In this document: piece after piece, positions 7,584 to 15,929 of the stretch
Layout: each line of letters starts with the position of its first letter
Position numbering within the stretch: the stretch's first letter is position 1
Origin: Streptomyces sp. R44
Lineage (GTDB): Bacteria > Actinomycetota > Actinomycetes > Streptomycetales > Streptomycetaceae
Direction: 5' to 3'
Length of the DNA stretch: 64,000 bases
Assembly (NCBI RefSeq): GCF_041053105.1
Contig: NZ_CP163444.1
Location: 6,418,501-6,482,500, forward strand
The notes under the pieces: generated by a model
What the model was told of the DNA's origin: nothing
Database searches by the model: none
The model's input: only the letters and a program-made list of their open reading frames with translations
Translations under genes and position numbers: made by a program

Positions 7584-9467
7584 TCAGGGAATGAGCGAGC
7601 GCAGCTTCTCGCGCGTCTCGGGGTCTGTCGAGTACACGACCGTTCCGATCATGCCGCGGGTCAGCAGCACCTTGTACGTATTGCGGATGAGACGGTCGAC
7701 GTCTTCGTCGGGCGTCGCCTTGGTGAACGAAGGGTCTTTCGAAGCAGTGCGGACGGTCACCCATCGGTCGGTCCGCCAGACCAGGTCCGGGCCCATGATC
7801 ACGCCGGACCAGTCGTACTCGAAACCCTGAGCGGTGTAGACGCACCCGACCTGTCCGAATCCGGCCGGGTCGGTGGCCCAGAGAGGTGCCGGCGGGGCGC
7901 CGAGCAGGGCGCGGTCACCGTAGAGGTTCCACGGCCTGGCCCAGTCGCCGATGACGACGTCGGTGGGCAGGGCGTGCACGCTGGGACTGATCTTGGTCGT
8001 CCACTTCCAGCAGTAGCCCGCGGACATGCGGGCGCCGTAGCCCTGGGACCTCCGGGCGGCCAGGAAATCTTCCAGCTCCTGCGGGCTGTCGGCGGTCGAG
8101 AGCAGCACCCTGCCGTCCGGCTCCCATGCGCTGGGTGAGCTCCCCTCGATCCCCAGGAGGTCGACCACCCACCGAAGATAGGCATCGCTGCCCCCACACC
8201 GGAACTGGCTGTCGAGCTCCACCACCGTGCAGTCCAGGCCCAGTTCGGCCGCGGCGTCCTGGATCTGTTCCACGGTTCCCATCTCGCCGGGACGCACCAC
8301 CTGGTGCTGGTCCAGCAGGAACACCGGAACCCGCGCGGCGTCCATCAGCTCCGCAACCTGCGGCCGGCCGGTTCGCAGGGTCGCTTTTGTGTAGCGGTTC
8401 GCGGAGGTCTTGCGCAGCCGGTGAGCCTCGTCGCAGACGAGCACGTCGAGGTCGTTCGGCTCAGCCTCCATGAAGCTGTTGAAGTAGCGGAAGAGTCGTT
8501 GGACCTCGGGCTTGCGTGCACCGGCGACCTTGCGCATCGTCTTGGTGAAGGACTGTGAACCGGTGGCGTGCAGGGCCGGTACCCCGCGTCGGTAGAGGTC
8601 GCCCAGCAGGGAGAGGGCAATCACGCTCTTACCAGAGCCCGGCCCGCCTGCTACGACGACGACCTTCTTGCGGTTGGACCGCCGGGCCTCACGCACTGCC
8701 GACATGACTGTTTCGTAGGCGAGCCGCTGTTCGTCGAGCAACACGAACTGTTCCCGGTTGCGCACCTCTTCGGCGGCGACGGTCATCAGCTGCCTCGACG
8801 GGCGCACCTTGCCCTGCAGCAGGGCGTCGGCTGCCTCGGCACCCGGCTTCGCCGCCAGCCTGGAGCGGAGGTAGCCGAGGAAGGCACCACGCTGGTCGCC
8901 GGTGAACATCCGGCCCCGATCGTCCTCGGTGACGGCGCGGAGCCCCGCCACCCCGAAGTCGGTCGCGTTGTGAAGGTAGGCGACGCCCGCTACCGAATCG
9001 GGGATCCGCTCGAGCGCTCCGTTGAACGAGATGAGGTAGTCGCAGTAGCCGCGCACCTGCTCGATCGGGTTGAGGACCGGATGCGGGTAGGCGTCGATGC
9101 GGCACAGCAGCGGATCGTCCTCCTCCGGGTAGGCCTCGCTCCACTGTTTCAGCTCGACCACCACGTACGAGGGCTCTCCAGTACTCGGATGAACACCGGC
9201 AAGTATCACGTCCGCGCGCTTGCTGGTCAGGGGCAGCGCGTACTCCAACAGCATCTCGACTTCACCGAGCCCGGCTTCGACGAGCGCGTTGGTGAGTGCC
9301 GGGATGCTCCGCTCCCAGGAGCGCACCTCCGACGGCTGGGGCCGATGGCGGTGTTTGTGCAGGAAGTTCTCGGTCAGGAGCTCGGTCAGCTGTCCCTCAA
9401 GGTGGGTGCGGTTGGCCAACGACGCCGCGGACTCACGGAACAGCAAGGGAATGCCCCCAGGCAGCAC
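7584..9467 (-). CDS. PD-(D/E)xK nuclease / SF1 helicase fusion (DUF2075 type)
   Basis: 627 residues from the chosen start. Residues 75-110 carry a PD-(D/E)xK-like site: D86 in KRADVILAG and E105-x-K107 in VVVELKQW. The C-terminal two thirds is an SF1/Schlafen-group helicase: Walker A GGPGSGKS at 274-281, Walker B CDEAH at 345-349, LDQHQVVRP near 385, motif V-like YTAQGFEYD at 544-552, and motif VI-like YKVLLTRG at 598-605. It probably unwinds and cuts nucleic acid, and such architectures often turn up in phage defence. The frame is open to 9740, but that would overlap the hydrolase gene; GTG at 9467 sits just before the first conserved residues. TTG a few codons later is an alternative. GC is lower than in neighbours, suggesting transfer. 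Confidence 0.7.
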   Translation of the reverse strand: MLPGGIPLLFRESAASLANRTHLEGQLTELLTENFLHKHRHRPQPSEVRSWERSIPALTNALVEAGLGEVEMLLEYALPLTSKRADVILAGVHPSTGEPSYVVVELKQWSEAYPEEDDPLLCRIDAYPHPVLNPIEQVRGYCDYLISFNGALERIPDSVAGVAYLHNATDFGVAGLRAVTEDDRGRMFTGDQRGAFLGYLRSRLAAKPGAEAADALLQGKVRPSRQLMTVAAEEVRNREQFVLLDEQRLAYETVMSAVREARRSNRKKVVVVAGGPGSGKSVIALSLLGDLYRRGVPALHATGSQSFTKTMRKVAGARKPEVQRLFRYFNSFMEAEPNDLDVLVCDEAHRLRKTSANRYTKATLRTGRPQVAELMDAARVPVFLLDQHQVVRPGEMGTVEQIQDAAAELGLDCTVVELDSQFRCGGSDAYLRWVVDLLGIEGSSPSAWEPDGRVLLSTADSPQELEDFLAARRSQGYGARMSAGYCWKWTTKISPSVHALPTDVVIGDWARPWNLYGDRALLGAPPAPLWATDPAGFGQVGCVYTAQGFEYDWSGVIMGPDLVWRTDRWVTVRTASKDPSFTKATPDEDVDRLIRNTYKVLLTRGMIGTVVYSTDPETREKLRSLIP

Positions 9468-9681
9468 GAAGTAGCTCGTGCGGGTGGGGGCATGTCCTTC
9501 GGTTCCACGGAAGTGGAGCGGAAGCCCGTCGGGCCGCTGAGATGGTCTTCGCCATCCTAGAACAGGCTGTGGATCAGAGGCCTGGGCTCCTCGACAAACC
9601 GCATGTGGGGGACCTGGTGACGCTCCTCTGACGCACACAACTCCCTTGCTTCGACGCCACGGAGAGTCTGACGTGGCGGCG

Positions 9682-10371
9682 TCACCGGGCCGGTCGTGTC
9701 TCCGGTAGTTCGGGTACCTCGGCGACGCTGCCCAGGACATGGCTGTACGGCAGGTCCTGGAACGCCTCGTGGGGTAGTTCGCCGGTCAGGACGCCGATCA
9801 CGACTCCCGCCCCGGCGTTCCTGCCCGCCAGTACGTCCACGACGGTGTCGCCTGCCGTCAGGACCTTCGTCACGTCGGTGACGCCGGTCTTCTCCATCGC
9901 GCGGTGGATCATGTACGGGGCAGGGCGGCCGCGTCGTACCTCGTCGGAGGTGACGACGGCGTCCAGGTTGCCGCCCTCCTCCGTGGACCAGCCGAGCGAG
10001 GTCAGCAGTGGGCCGGCGACGTCATCGCTGAAGCCCGTGGTCAGGGCAACCTTGATGCCGCGGGCGCGGAGCTCGGCCAGCGCCTGCTCGACGCCGGGAA
10101 GGGCCTCCGGGGCCTTGGTGCGGTAGCGCTCCTGGAGGATGCTCCGGAAGGCCGCGTACCCCTCCTCGACCAGTTCCGGTGTGACGGTGCCGCCGCCGAT
10201 CCCGACCAGGGCGGCGATGGCCTCGCGCTTGTCCGTGCCCATCCAGGTCTGCAGATCACTGGGGGCAACAGCCACTCCGGTGCGTTCGGCCGCCTCGCGC
10301 AGTGCCGCGTACACGGCGCCGTGCTCGTCGATGGTGGTGCCTGCCATGTCGAATACGGCGAGTTCAATCAA
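9682..10371 (-). CDS. Phosphonatase-like HAD hydrolase
   Basis: A 229-residue HAD hydrolase resembling the TIGR03351/PhnX group. The nucleophile is D8 in LAVFDMAGTTIDE; a lysine (K48) in MGTDKREAI sits where phosphonoacetaldehyde hydrolase has its Schiff-base lysine; LTTGFSDD and KVLTAGDTVVDV supply motifs II/III. It should cleave the C-P bond of a phosphonoaldehyde or dephosphorylate a related compound. Start: TTG at 10371 was preferred because GAGGAG lies 7 bases upstream and the family begins with xIELxVFDMAGTT; ATG at 10386 is the alternative. It overlaps the GntR gene stop. The gene order hydrolase, GntR, FAD oxidoreductase supports aminophosphonate breakdown. Confidence 0.8.
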   Translation of the reverse strand: MIELAVFDMAGTTIDEHGAVYAALREAAERTGVAVAPSDLQTWMGTDKREAIAALVGIGGGTVTPELVEEGYAAFRSILQERYRTKAPEALPGVEQALAELRARGIKVALTTGFSDDVAGPLLTSLGWSTEEGGNLDAVVTSDEVRRGRPAPYMIHRAMEKTGVTDVTKVLTAGDTVVDVLAGRNAGAGVVIGVLTGELPHEAFQDLPYSHVLGSVAEVPELPETRPAR

Positions 10372-11134
10372 GGTCGGACTCCTCATCCGTGCGGTACCGC
10401 CCGATGACGGCCCTGCCTTCGGTGGTGTTCTCGATGGTGAAGTTGGCCATCGTCGGCAGGAAGCGGTCGTCGGCGCTCTCCAGCGGGACACCGGCCGCCG
10501 ACGAGGTCAGCCGGCGCACCCGGAGCAGGGGCGCGCCCGGCTCGACGCGGAGCAGTTCCGCGTCCTGCGCTTCCGCCGTGATGGCGTCGATGGTGTGACG
10601 GGCGTGGTGCAGATCGACGTCGGCCCGGCACAGCGCCTCGTAGATGGATCCGGAGTCCGGGTCGAAGTCGAACAGGTACCGCCCCACGTCATGCACGAAC
10701 GTGGAGCGCTCGACCATCGTGGGCACCCCGTCCAGCAGCCTCAGCCGGACGAGCTCCACGACCGGATCCCCTTCCTCGATGTCGAGAAGGCCCGCGGCCT
10801 CCGGTCCGGCCCGACGGCGGGCCACCTCGACCGTGAACTGGCCGGGCTCGCGGCCGATGGACTTCGCCCACTGGGTGAACGACATGAGCGTCGCGAACGA
10901 CTGGGACGGCGCCGCCCTGCGGGCGACGGGCGGCTTGCCCTGGCCGCCGACAAGGTTCCCGTCGCGGCGCAGCATGGCCAGTGCCTGGCGCACCGGGCCG
11001 CGGGAGGTCCCGAACTCCTGGCAGAGCTGTGCCTCACTGGGCACCGCCTCGCCCTCCGGCCATTCACCCGACTCGATGCGCCGCAGCATCTCCTCGCCGA
11101 GCCGCTGATGGAGCGGCACACCCTTACTTGTCAT
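10364..11134 (-). CDS. GntR-family (UTRA) transcriptional regulator
   Basis: A 256-residue HutC-subfamily repressor. The winged helix at about 8-75 (PLHQRLGEEMLRRIESGEW, VPSEAQLCQEFGTSRGPVRQ, LAMLRRDGNL) is followed by a UTRA effector domain at about 95-245 (ARRRAGPEAAGLLDIEEGD, YLFDFDPDSGSIYEAL, LLRVRRLTSS). It lies between the HAD hydrolase (overlap) and the divergent oxidoreductase, so it probably controls both sides in response to an aminophosphonate or phosphorylated ligand. ATG at 11134 was chosen; TTG at 11173 would add 13 residues with no family match. Confidence 0.85.
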   Translation of the reverse strand: MTSKGVPLHQRLGEEMLRRIESGEWPEGEAVPSEAQLCQEFGTSRGPVRQALAMLRRDGNLVGGQGKPPVARRAAPSQSFATLMSFTQWAKSIGREPGQFTVEVARRRAGPEAAGLLDIEEGDPVVELVRLRLLDGVPTMVERSTFVHDVGRYLFDFDPDSGSIYEALCRADVDLHHARHTIDAITAEAQDAELLRVEPGAPLLRVRRLTSSAAGVPLESADDRFLPTMANFTIENTTEGRAVIGRYRTDEESDLD

Positions 11135-11251
11135 CACAAGAGGACCATCGCACCCTTCCGGGGTCGTGACCAAGCCCTGGCCCGTAACGTCCTTGTTAAT
11201 GACCCCCGCCCCGGGGTGCCGCCACGTAAACTCTGAGGCGCCAGTCGGCTA

Positions 11252-11265
11252 CTTGTATGTATAAG
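11252..11265. promoter_or_regulatory. Candidate operator for the UTRA GntR regulator
   Basis: CTTGTATGTATAAG is a 14-bp imperfect dyad (5 of 7 pairs match) in the divergent region, 37 bases before the oxidoreductase ATG. It resembles the TTGTATATACAA-type sites bound by TreR-like HutC-family repressors. Its AT content stands out in a GC-rich spacer. The link to the neighbouring regulator is an inference from position. Confidence 0.45.
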
Positions 11266-11302
11266 CCTTGACCGGTCTCCCGCCGCGGCGCACGCTCCCG
11301 GC

Positions 11303-12478
11303 ATGAGTACTGCTGCACACACCGTCCCCGGTCCTTCCGCAGGCGCCGCCGTCCACAGCGACGTTGTGATCGTGGGCGCCGGCATCGTCGGACTGGCGCA
11401 TGCCTACGAGGCCGTGAGCCGGGGTCTCTCCGTCACCGTCGTGGAACGTGACGGGGAGCCGGTCGGCGCGTCCGTCCGTAACTTCGGCCACTGCTGTATC
11501 ACCGCACAGCACGGGGAACTGCTCGACATCGCCTACCGCTCGCGGGCCGGCTGGCTGCGGGCCGCCGAGAGCACCGGGATGTGGGCCAGGGAGGCCGGCG
11601 CGTACGTGGTGGCGAGATCCGTCACCGAACTGACCGTTCTCGAGGAGCTGTGCGCCGAGCGCGGCGACGACGTGGTGCGGATGCGGACGGCCGGCCGGCT
11701 CCGCAACACCCTCGGCGCGCCCGCCGGGCACGGCGGCATCGTGGGCGGCGCCTTCCTCCCGGACGACCTCCGGGTGAACCCCCGTACCGCCGTCCCCGCC
11801 CTCGCGCAGTGGCTGTCGGAGCAGCCTCTCGCCCGCGTCTTGTGGGGCACGTCCGTCATCGGTGTCGAGACCGGCGTCGTGCACACCACTCGCGGCCCTG
11901 TGCGCGGCGATCGCATTCTGGTCTGCGTCGGCCACGACCTCGACCGGCTCTTCCCCGAGGCGGCGGAGGATCACGGGATCCTGCGCTGCCGGCTCACCAT
12001 GGCGAGGGTCGTGGCTCCTGATGGATTCCGCACCGACGCGGCGGTTCTCACCGGCACCTCGATGCTGCGCTACGACGGCTTCACCGCGCAGCCGTCAGCC
12101 ATCCCCCTCCGGGACGAAACGGAGGCACACAGCAAGGAGTTGATGGACATCGGCGCCAACGTCATGCTCACCCGGCTCCCCGACGGATCCCTCATCGTGG
12201 GGGACTCGCACCACTACGGGACCACCGCGCCGCCCTTCCTGGACGAGCGTGTCTCCACTCTGCTCATCGAGTCCATCGCGGACCTCCTCGGTGTCGAACG
12301 CCTCGAAGTCGTCGAGCGCTGGCAGGGTGTCTATGCCAGCAGCGCCCGTGGACCGCTGCTCGTCCGCGACCTCGCCCCGGGCGTGCGGGCCCTGTCCGTC
12401 ACCTCCGGTGTCGGTATGACCCTGAGCTTCGGCCTGGCGGCCGCCACTTTCGACGAATCGCTGCGGTCGACGGTCTGA
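11303..12478 (+). CDS. FAD-dependent oxidoreductase, TIGR03364-like (aminophosphonate-associated)
   Basis: A 391-residue DAO-family flavoenzyme. The FAD dinucleotide loop is VVIVGAGIVGLAHAYEA at about 21-37, with the acidic residue in VTVVERDGEPVG. C-terminal FAD contacts lie in RLPDGSLIVGDSHHY and LSVTSGVGMTLSFGLA. TIGR03364 proteins occur beside phosphonatase-like HAD hydrolases, exactly as here, and are proposed to deaminate an aminophosphonate oxidatively to an aldehyde that the hydrolase would then cleave. Transcribed away from its GntR regulator, followed by a hairpin terminator. The exact substrate is unknown. Confidence 0.82.
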   Translation: MSTAAHTVPGPSAGAAVHSDVVIVGAGIVGLAHAYEAVSRGLSVTVVERDGEPVGASVRNFGHCCITAQHGELLDIAYRSRAGWLRAAESTGMWAREAGAYVVARSVTELTVLEELCAERGDDVVRMRTAGRLRNTLGAPAGHGGIVGGAFLPDDLRVNPRTAVPALAQWLSEQPLARVLWGTSVIGVETGVVHTTRGPVRGDRILVCVGHDLDRLFPEAAEDHGILRCRLTMARVVAPDGFRTDAAVLTGTSMLRYDGFTAQPSAIPLRDETEAHSKELMDIGANVMLTRLPDGSLIVGDSHHYGTTAPPFLDERVSTLLIESIADLLGVERLEVVERWQGVYASSARGPLLVRDLAPGVRALSVTSGVGMTLSFGLAAATFDESLRSTV

Positions 12479-12490
12479 GTCCGTGGTGAC

Positions 12491-12518
12491 GGTCGGCGGT
12501 GACGCCGTCCCGCCGACC
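12491..12518 (+). terminator. Hairpin terminator after the FAD oxidoreductase
   Basis: A 9-bp perfect stem (12491-12499 and 12510-12518) 12 bases past the stop, followed by TTCGCCCCC. It lies between the oxidoreductase and the transporter and could reduce read-through into the latter. Confidence 0.6.
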
Positions 12519-12649
12519 TTCGCCCCCTCCCGCTCGCACGCTTCTCTCGCTCTTTCTCCTCCCTTCCGGTCCCTGCCGCTGACGCCAGCCGACCGTAGGT
12601 GCGTCATGTCCATGTCATTGTTTTGTCCGAATGGAAGAAGGCCTCCGCC

Positions 12650-13993
12650 ATGAGCAGACCCACGAACCCGACGATCGACCCGGCCGAAGCCCCGCCGGCA
12701 CGGGAGGACAGCGGCGCACGCCTCCCCGTATCCCGCTTCATGTCCTGGAGTTGGCGGGTCTTCGCCGTCACGTGGGTCGCGTACGCCGGGTACTACTTCG
12801 TCCGCCAGGCGTTCTCCGTCGCCAAGCTGGGCATCCTCGACGACCCGGGCGTGAACAAGGTCCTCACCGAGCAGGCGCTCGGCGTGATCGACGGTGTCTA
12901 CCTCGCCCTGTACGCCGTCGGGCAGTTCCTGTGGGGAGCGTGCGCCGACCGCTTCGGACCCCGGATCGTGGTGATCGGCGGTATGGCCGCCGCCATCGCC
13001 GCCTCCCTCGCCCTCGGCGTGGGCAGCTCCCTGCTGGTCTTCGCCCTCGCCATGGGCATCCAGGGTCTCGCCCAGGCCACCGGCTGGGCACCGCTCTGCA
13101 AGAACATGGTCTCCTTCTTCCCGGTCCCGGAACGTGGCCGGATCATGGGCCTGTGGTGCTCCAGCTACGCCTTCGGCGGACTCGTCGCCCCGCCGTTCCT
13201 CGGCTGGTGGGCGTACTCCGTCTTCGACAGCTGGCACGCCGCGTTCACCGCGGGCGCCGCGGCCATGTCCTTCACCCTCGTCCTGTTCGTGGTCTTCCAG
13301 CGCAACGCCCCTGCTGACGTGGGCCTCCCGGCCATCGACGACGACACGGCCACGTCTCCGCGGAACGACGGACCCGCCGCACGCGACACGTTCGCGCTGT
13401 ACCGCAAGGCGCTCCGCGACAGGATGGTGATGACGCTCGCGGTCGCCTATTTCCTGCTGAAGCCCGCCCGCTACGCCCTGCTGCTCTGGGGCCCGGTGAT
13501 CGTCAGCCGCCGGCTGCCCGAGGTGGGCATGGCCGGAGCCACGTTCATCCCGGTGTCCGTCGCCGTCGCCGGGATCGTCGCGCCGATGGTCATCGGCTGG
13601 CTCTCCGACAAGGTCTTCGACTCCCGCCGCATCCCGCCGCTGGTGCTGTCGCTGGGGCTGCTCGTGGTGATACTGGTGCTGTTCATGCCGCTCACCGCGA
13701 CCGGCAGCGCCTGGGTGATGATCGCCGTGCTGGCCGTCATCGGCCTCGCCGTGTACGCGGCCGACGCGATGATCGTCGGAGTCGCCGCCGTCGACTTCGG
13801 CAAGACCGCGGGAGCGGGCACCTCGACCGGGGTCATCAACGGTTTCGGTTCGGTCGGTGCCATCCTCGGCGGCCTGCTGCCGGGCTTCCTCTCGACGACC
13901 ACGCTCTTCTACACCTTCGCGGCGGCCGCCTGTACCGCGGGCCTGGTCCTGCTCCCGCACTGGAACCGCAGGCCCCAGGTCATGGCCCCTTGA
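12650..13993 (+). CDS. MFS transporter of the organophosphate:Pi antiporter (GlpT/UhpT) type
   Basis: A 447-residue inner-membrane transporter with about 12 membrane segments. [16 protein letters not shown] near residue 43, [15 protein letters not shown], the [14 protein letters not shown] stretch near 145 and [16 protein letters not shown] are typical of the OPA group that exchanges phosphate for glycerol-3-phosphate, hexose phosphate or phosphonates. It follows the oxidoreductase and hydrolase genes, so it probably imports the phosphonate. ATG at 12650 follows GAAGAAGG; the longer frame from 12599 lacks a good ribosome binding site. An MFS importer instead of the usual PhnCDE or PhnSTUV ABC system is notable. 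Confidence 0.82.
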   Translation: MSRPTNPTIDPAEAPPAREDSGARLPVSRFMSWSWRVFAVTWVAYAGYYFVRQAFSVAKLGILDDPGVNKVLTEQALGVIDGVYLALYAVGQFLWGACADRFGPRIVVIGGMAAAIAASLALGVGSSLLVFALAMGIQGLAQATGWAPLCKNMVSFFPVPERGRIMGLWCSSYAFGGLVAPPFLGWWAYSVFDSWHAAFTAGAAAMSFTLVLFVVFQRNAPADVGLPAIDDDTATSPRNDGPAARDTFALYRKALRDRMVMTLAVAYFLLKPARYALLLWGPVIVSRRLPEVGMAGATFIPVSVAVAGIVAPMVIGWLSDKVFDSRRIPPLVLSLGLLVVILVLFMPLTATGSAWVMIAVLAVIGLAVYAADAMIVGVAAVDFGKTAGAGTSTGVINGFGSVGAILGGLLPGFLSTTTLFYTFAAAACTAGLVLLPHWNRRPQVMAP

Positions 13994-14154
13994 GTGGCCG
14001 CCGCGTACACGCTCGGCGGAGCGGCCGGAGCCGCTGTCCTCTCCGCCCTCCCGCTGAGCGTGTGCGACGCACTGGCAGCCGCAGTGGCGTCCGCGGCCTC
14101 GTCGACCGTACGGCGGTACGCGGGACGAACGGCAGGTCCGTCCTCCACCTTCCT

Positions 14155-14430
14155 CGACCGGCGGTGTCGAGGAGCAGTCCTGCTGCCGGCATCGCCCCGT
14201 CGGTGCGGACCGTGCCGGCCACGGCCTCCGCCCCGCTGCCGGTTTCTGGGTCCAGGGCGGTCTTGTGCGCGGCCGACAGGGACTCGACGGTCGGAACCGG
14301 GCCGTCGTGGGCCGCGCCGACGCCCAGCTCGACCGCCCTGCCACCGGCTCCGCCGGGAGCGGCCGCCCGTCGGGCAGGATCCAAGCGCCGGTCTGTGCGA
14401 CGTCGGGGTCCGGCGTCTCCGGCCTCGGGT
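14155..14430 (-). pseudogene. Internally deleted MGT/UGT-type glycosyltransferase relic
   Basis: The minus strand reads [19 protein letters not shown] in one frame and, from about 14340 down, [20 protein letters not shown], then [32 protein letters not shown] in another. Both halves match the C-terminal domain of GT1-family glycosyltransferases of Streptomyces. The roughly 100 residues that should lie between them, including the nucleotide-sugar HHGGAGT motif, are missing. There is also no N-terminal acceptor domain. This is a deletion relic. The whole 13994-14514 stretch holds no intact gene; on the plus strand 13994-14100 reads like a hydrophobic Ala-rich segment that may be another relic. 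Confidence 0.65.
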
Positions 14431-14514
14431 CCGGCACCGGGTACGTCGCCGGCCGGGCCGTCGCCGAAGGCGTGGTCGCGGACGTGTCCACCGGGGGCGG
14501 GCCGGTCCGCCCGG

Positions 14515-15303
14515 CTACCGAGCCCAGGGCAGTTCGCGGGTGCCCTCGGTGCCGGGAACGGAGGCGACCCCGTCGGCGGGCATCGAGACGTGGGCCACGG
14601 CCTGTTCCGGGGCGTGGATCCGGCGGAGGCGGCCCGGCGGCAGGATCACGGTCTGGCCGGCCGCGACCTTCTCCGTACGGCCGAGGCACGTCACCTCCAG
14701 CGCGCCCGCGGTGACCGTCCAGACCTGCTCACGGCTGATGGAGTGCTCGGGGCCGGTGGCGCCGGCGTCCATCGTGACCGTCCAGGTGCTGAGTTCGGTG
14801 CTGCCGCGGCTGGGGGCAGCCAGACCGGCCATCGTGGCGTTCGGGGAGATGGTGACGTGGTCGGTGGAGGGCGTGATCACGACCACGGCGGCGCTCTCGT
14901 CGCTGTCGGCCGGATCGGCGTCGGCGGCGGTCGCCCATTCGACGAGCTGGACGACGACACCGTTCGGGTCGGTCATCTGGAACAGGCGCTCGCCCCACGG
15001 CTCTTCGCGCAGCGGCATGGTGATGGGGGCGCCCGCCGCGCGCAGTCGGGCCTCCTCCGCGGCGAGGTCGGTGACGGTGAGCGCCAGGATCAGGCCGGCC
15101 GCCCGCTGGTCGCGCTGCTCGGGCGGGAGGACGTCCGTACCGCTGCGGAGCAGGACGACGTCCACGGCGGCGTCCCCGCGCGTCAGGGACACGAAGCCGT
15201 CGTCGGCCATGGCCACCTCGTAGCCGAGGTGGGTGCACAGGAACGCGCGGGAGGCGTCCACGTCGGCGACGGTCAGGGAGAGGGCGGAGGAGGAGACGTT
15301 CAT
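14515..15303 (-). CDS. VOC (glyoxalase-like) domain fused to a cupin domain
   Basis: A 262-residue two-domain protein. Residues 1-130 form a VOC/glyoxalase-bleomycin resistance module ([21 protein letters not shown]...[14 protein letters not shown]). Residues 145-262 form a cupin ([15 protein letters not shown]..., [34 protein letters not shown]). VOC and cupin domains each usually bind one metal and act on small molecules; the function of the fusion is unknown. ATG at 15303 overlaps the stop of the DHFR-like gene (ATGA), so the two are translationally coupled. In some genomes these domains are separate genes. Confidence 0.78.
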   Translation of the reverse strand: MNVSSSALSLTVADVDASRAFLCTHLGYEVAMADDGFVSLTRGDAAVDVVLLRSGTDVLPPEQRDQRAAGLILALTVTDLAAEEARLRAAGAPITMPLREEPWGERLFQMTDPNGVVVQLVEWATAADADPADSDESAAVVVITPSTDHVTISPNATMAGLAAPSRGSTELSTWTVTMDAGATGPEHSISREQVWTVTAGALEVTCLGRTEKVAAGQTVILPPGRLRRIHAPEQAVAHVSMPADGVASVPGTEGTRELPWAR

Positions 15304-15872
15304 GACAGCACCTTTGCGAAGTGAGTGATGGCGAACCCGGAGTCGAAGGATCGCGTGCCGACCGGGACGAAGTTCGTCGGCGTGAAGGGGCCGTCGAACA
15401 GGGGGATGCCGGATCCGATGACGATGGGGTTCCGCTTGATGATCAGCAGGTCGATCTCGTCGCGCAGGGCGGCCGCCAGCTTGCCGCCGCCGCACAGCCA
15501 GATGTCCAGGCCGTCCTGCTCCTTGAGCTCACGGACGAGCGCGACCGGGTCGTCGACGACCGTCACCGCCGGATCGGGGCTGGTGAGGGTGCGGGAGACG
15601 ACGTACTGTTTCAGGTGGGCGTAAGGGCTGGTCCACCCCAGTTTCAGACCCGGCTCGTAGGTCGCGCGGCCCATGATGACGGTGTCGAACCGCTCAGGGG
15701 CACGATCGGCGATGCCCAGCGGATCGCGTGTGGGTGTGGGCATCGTCTCGGGGAAGTCGGCCAGGATCGCGGCGGCTTCCTCACCCTCGAAGGGGAAGAA
15801 GTCGTACTGGCCGTCGGGACCGGCGATGTAGCCGTCGAGGGTGGCGGCGATGTAGTAGGTCAGCTTGCGCAC
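15300..15872 (-). CDS. Dihydrofolate reductase / RibD C-terminal family protein
   Basis: A 190-residue member of the RibD_C/DHFR superfamily. MRKLTYYIAATLDGYIAGPD is the standard start; DTVIMGRATYEPGL and IWLCGGGKLAAALRDEIDLL are the NADPH and substrate-site segments, and NPIVIGSGIPLFDG follows. Such proteins are probable NADPH-dependent reductases of unknown substrate rather than true folate enzymes. Upstream partner of the VOC-cupin gene, with a 4-base overlap. Confidence 0.85.
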   Translation of the reverse strand: MRKLTYYIAATLDGYIAGPDGQYDFFPFEGEEAAAILADFPETMPTPTRDPLGIADRAPERFDTVIMGRATYEPGLKLGWTSPYAHLKQYVVSRTLTSPDPAVTVVDDPVALVRELKEQDGLDIWLCGGGKLAAALRDEIDLLIIKRNPIVIGSGIPLFDGPFTPTNFVPVGTRSFDSGFAITHFAKVLS

Positions 15873-15929
15873 AGCTGCTCGATTCTTCGAGAGGGATGAC
15901 GGATCGGGGTACGGATCCGGTCGTACGGA

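Noticed and set aside
13994..14100. Plus-strand Ala-rich hydrophobic frame ([18 protein letters not shown]) that resembles an MFS drug-transporter C-terminus
   Set aside because: Only about 30 residues match a general pattern, with no start, no upstream body and antisense overlap with the glycosyltransferase relic; too weak to call.
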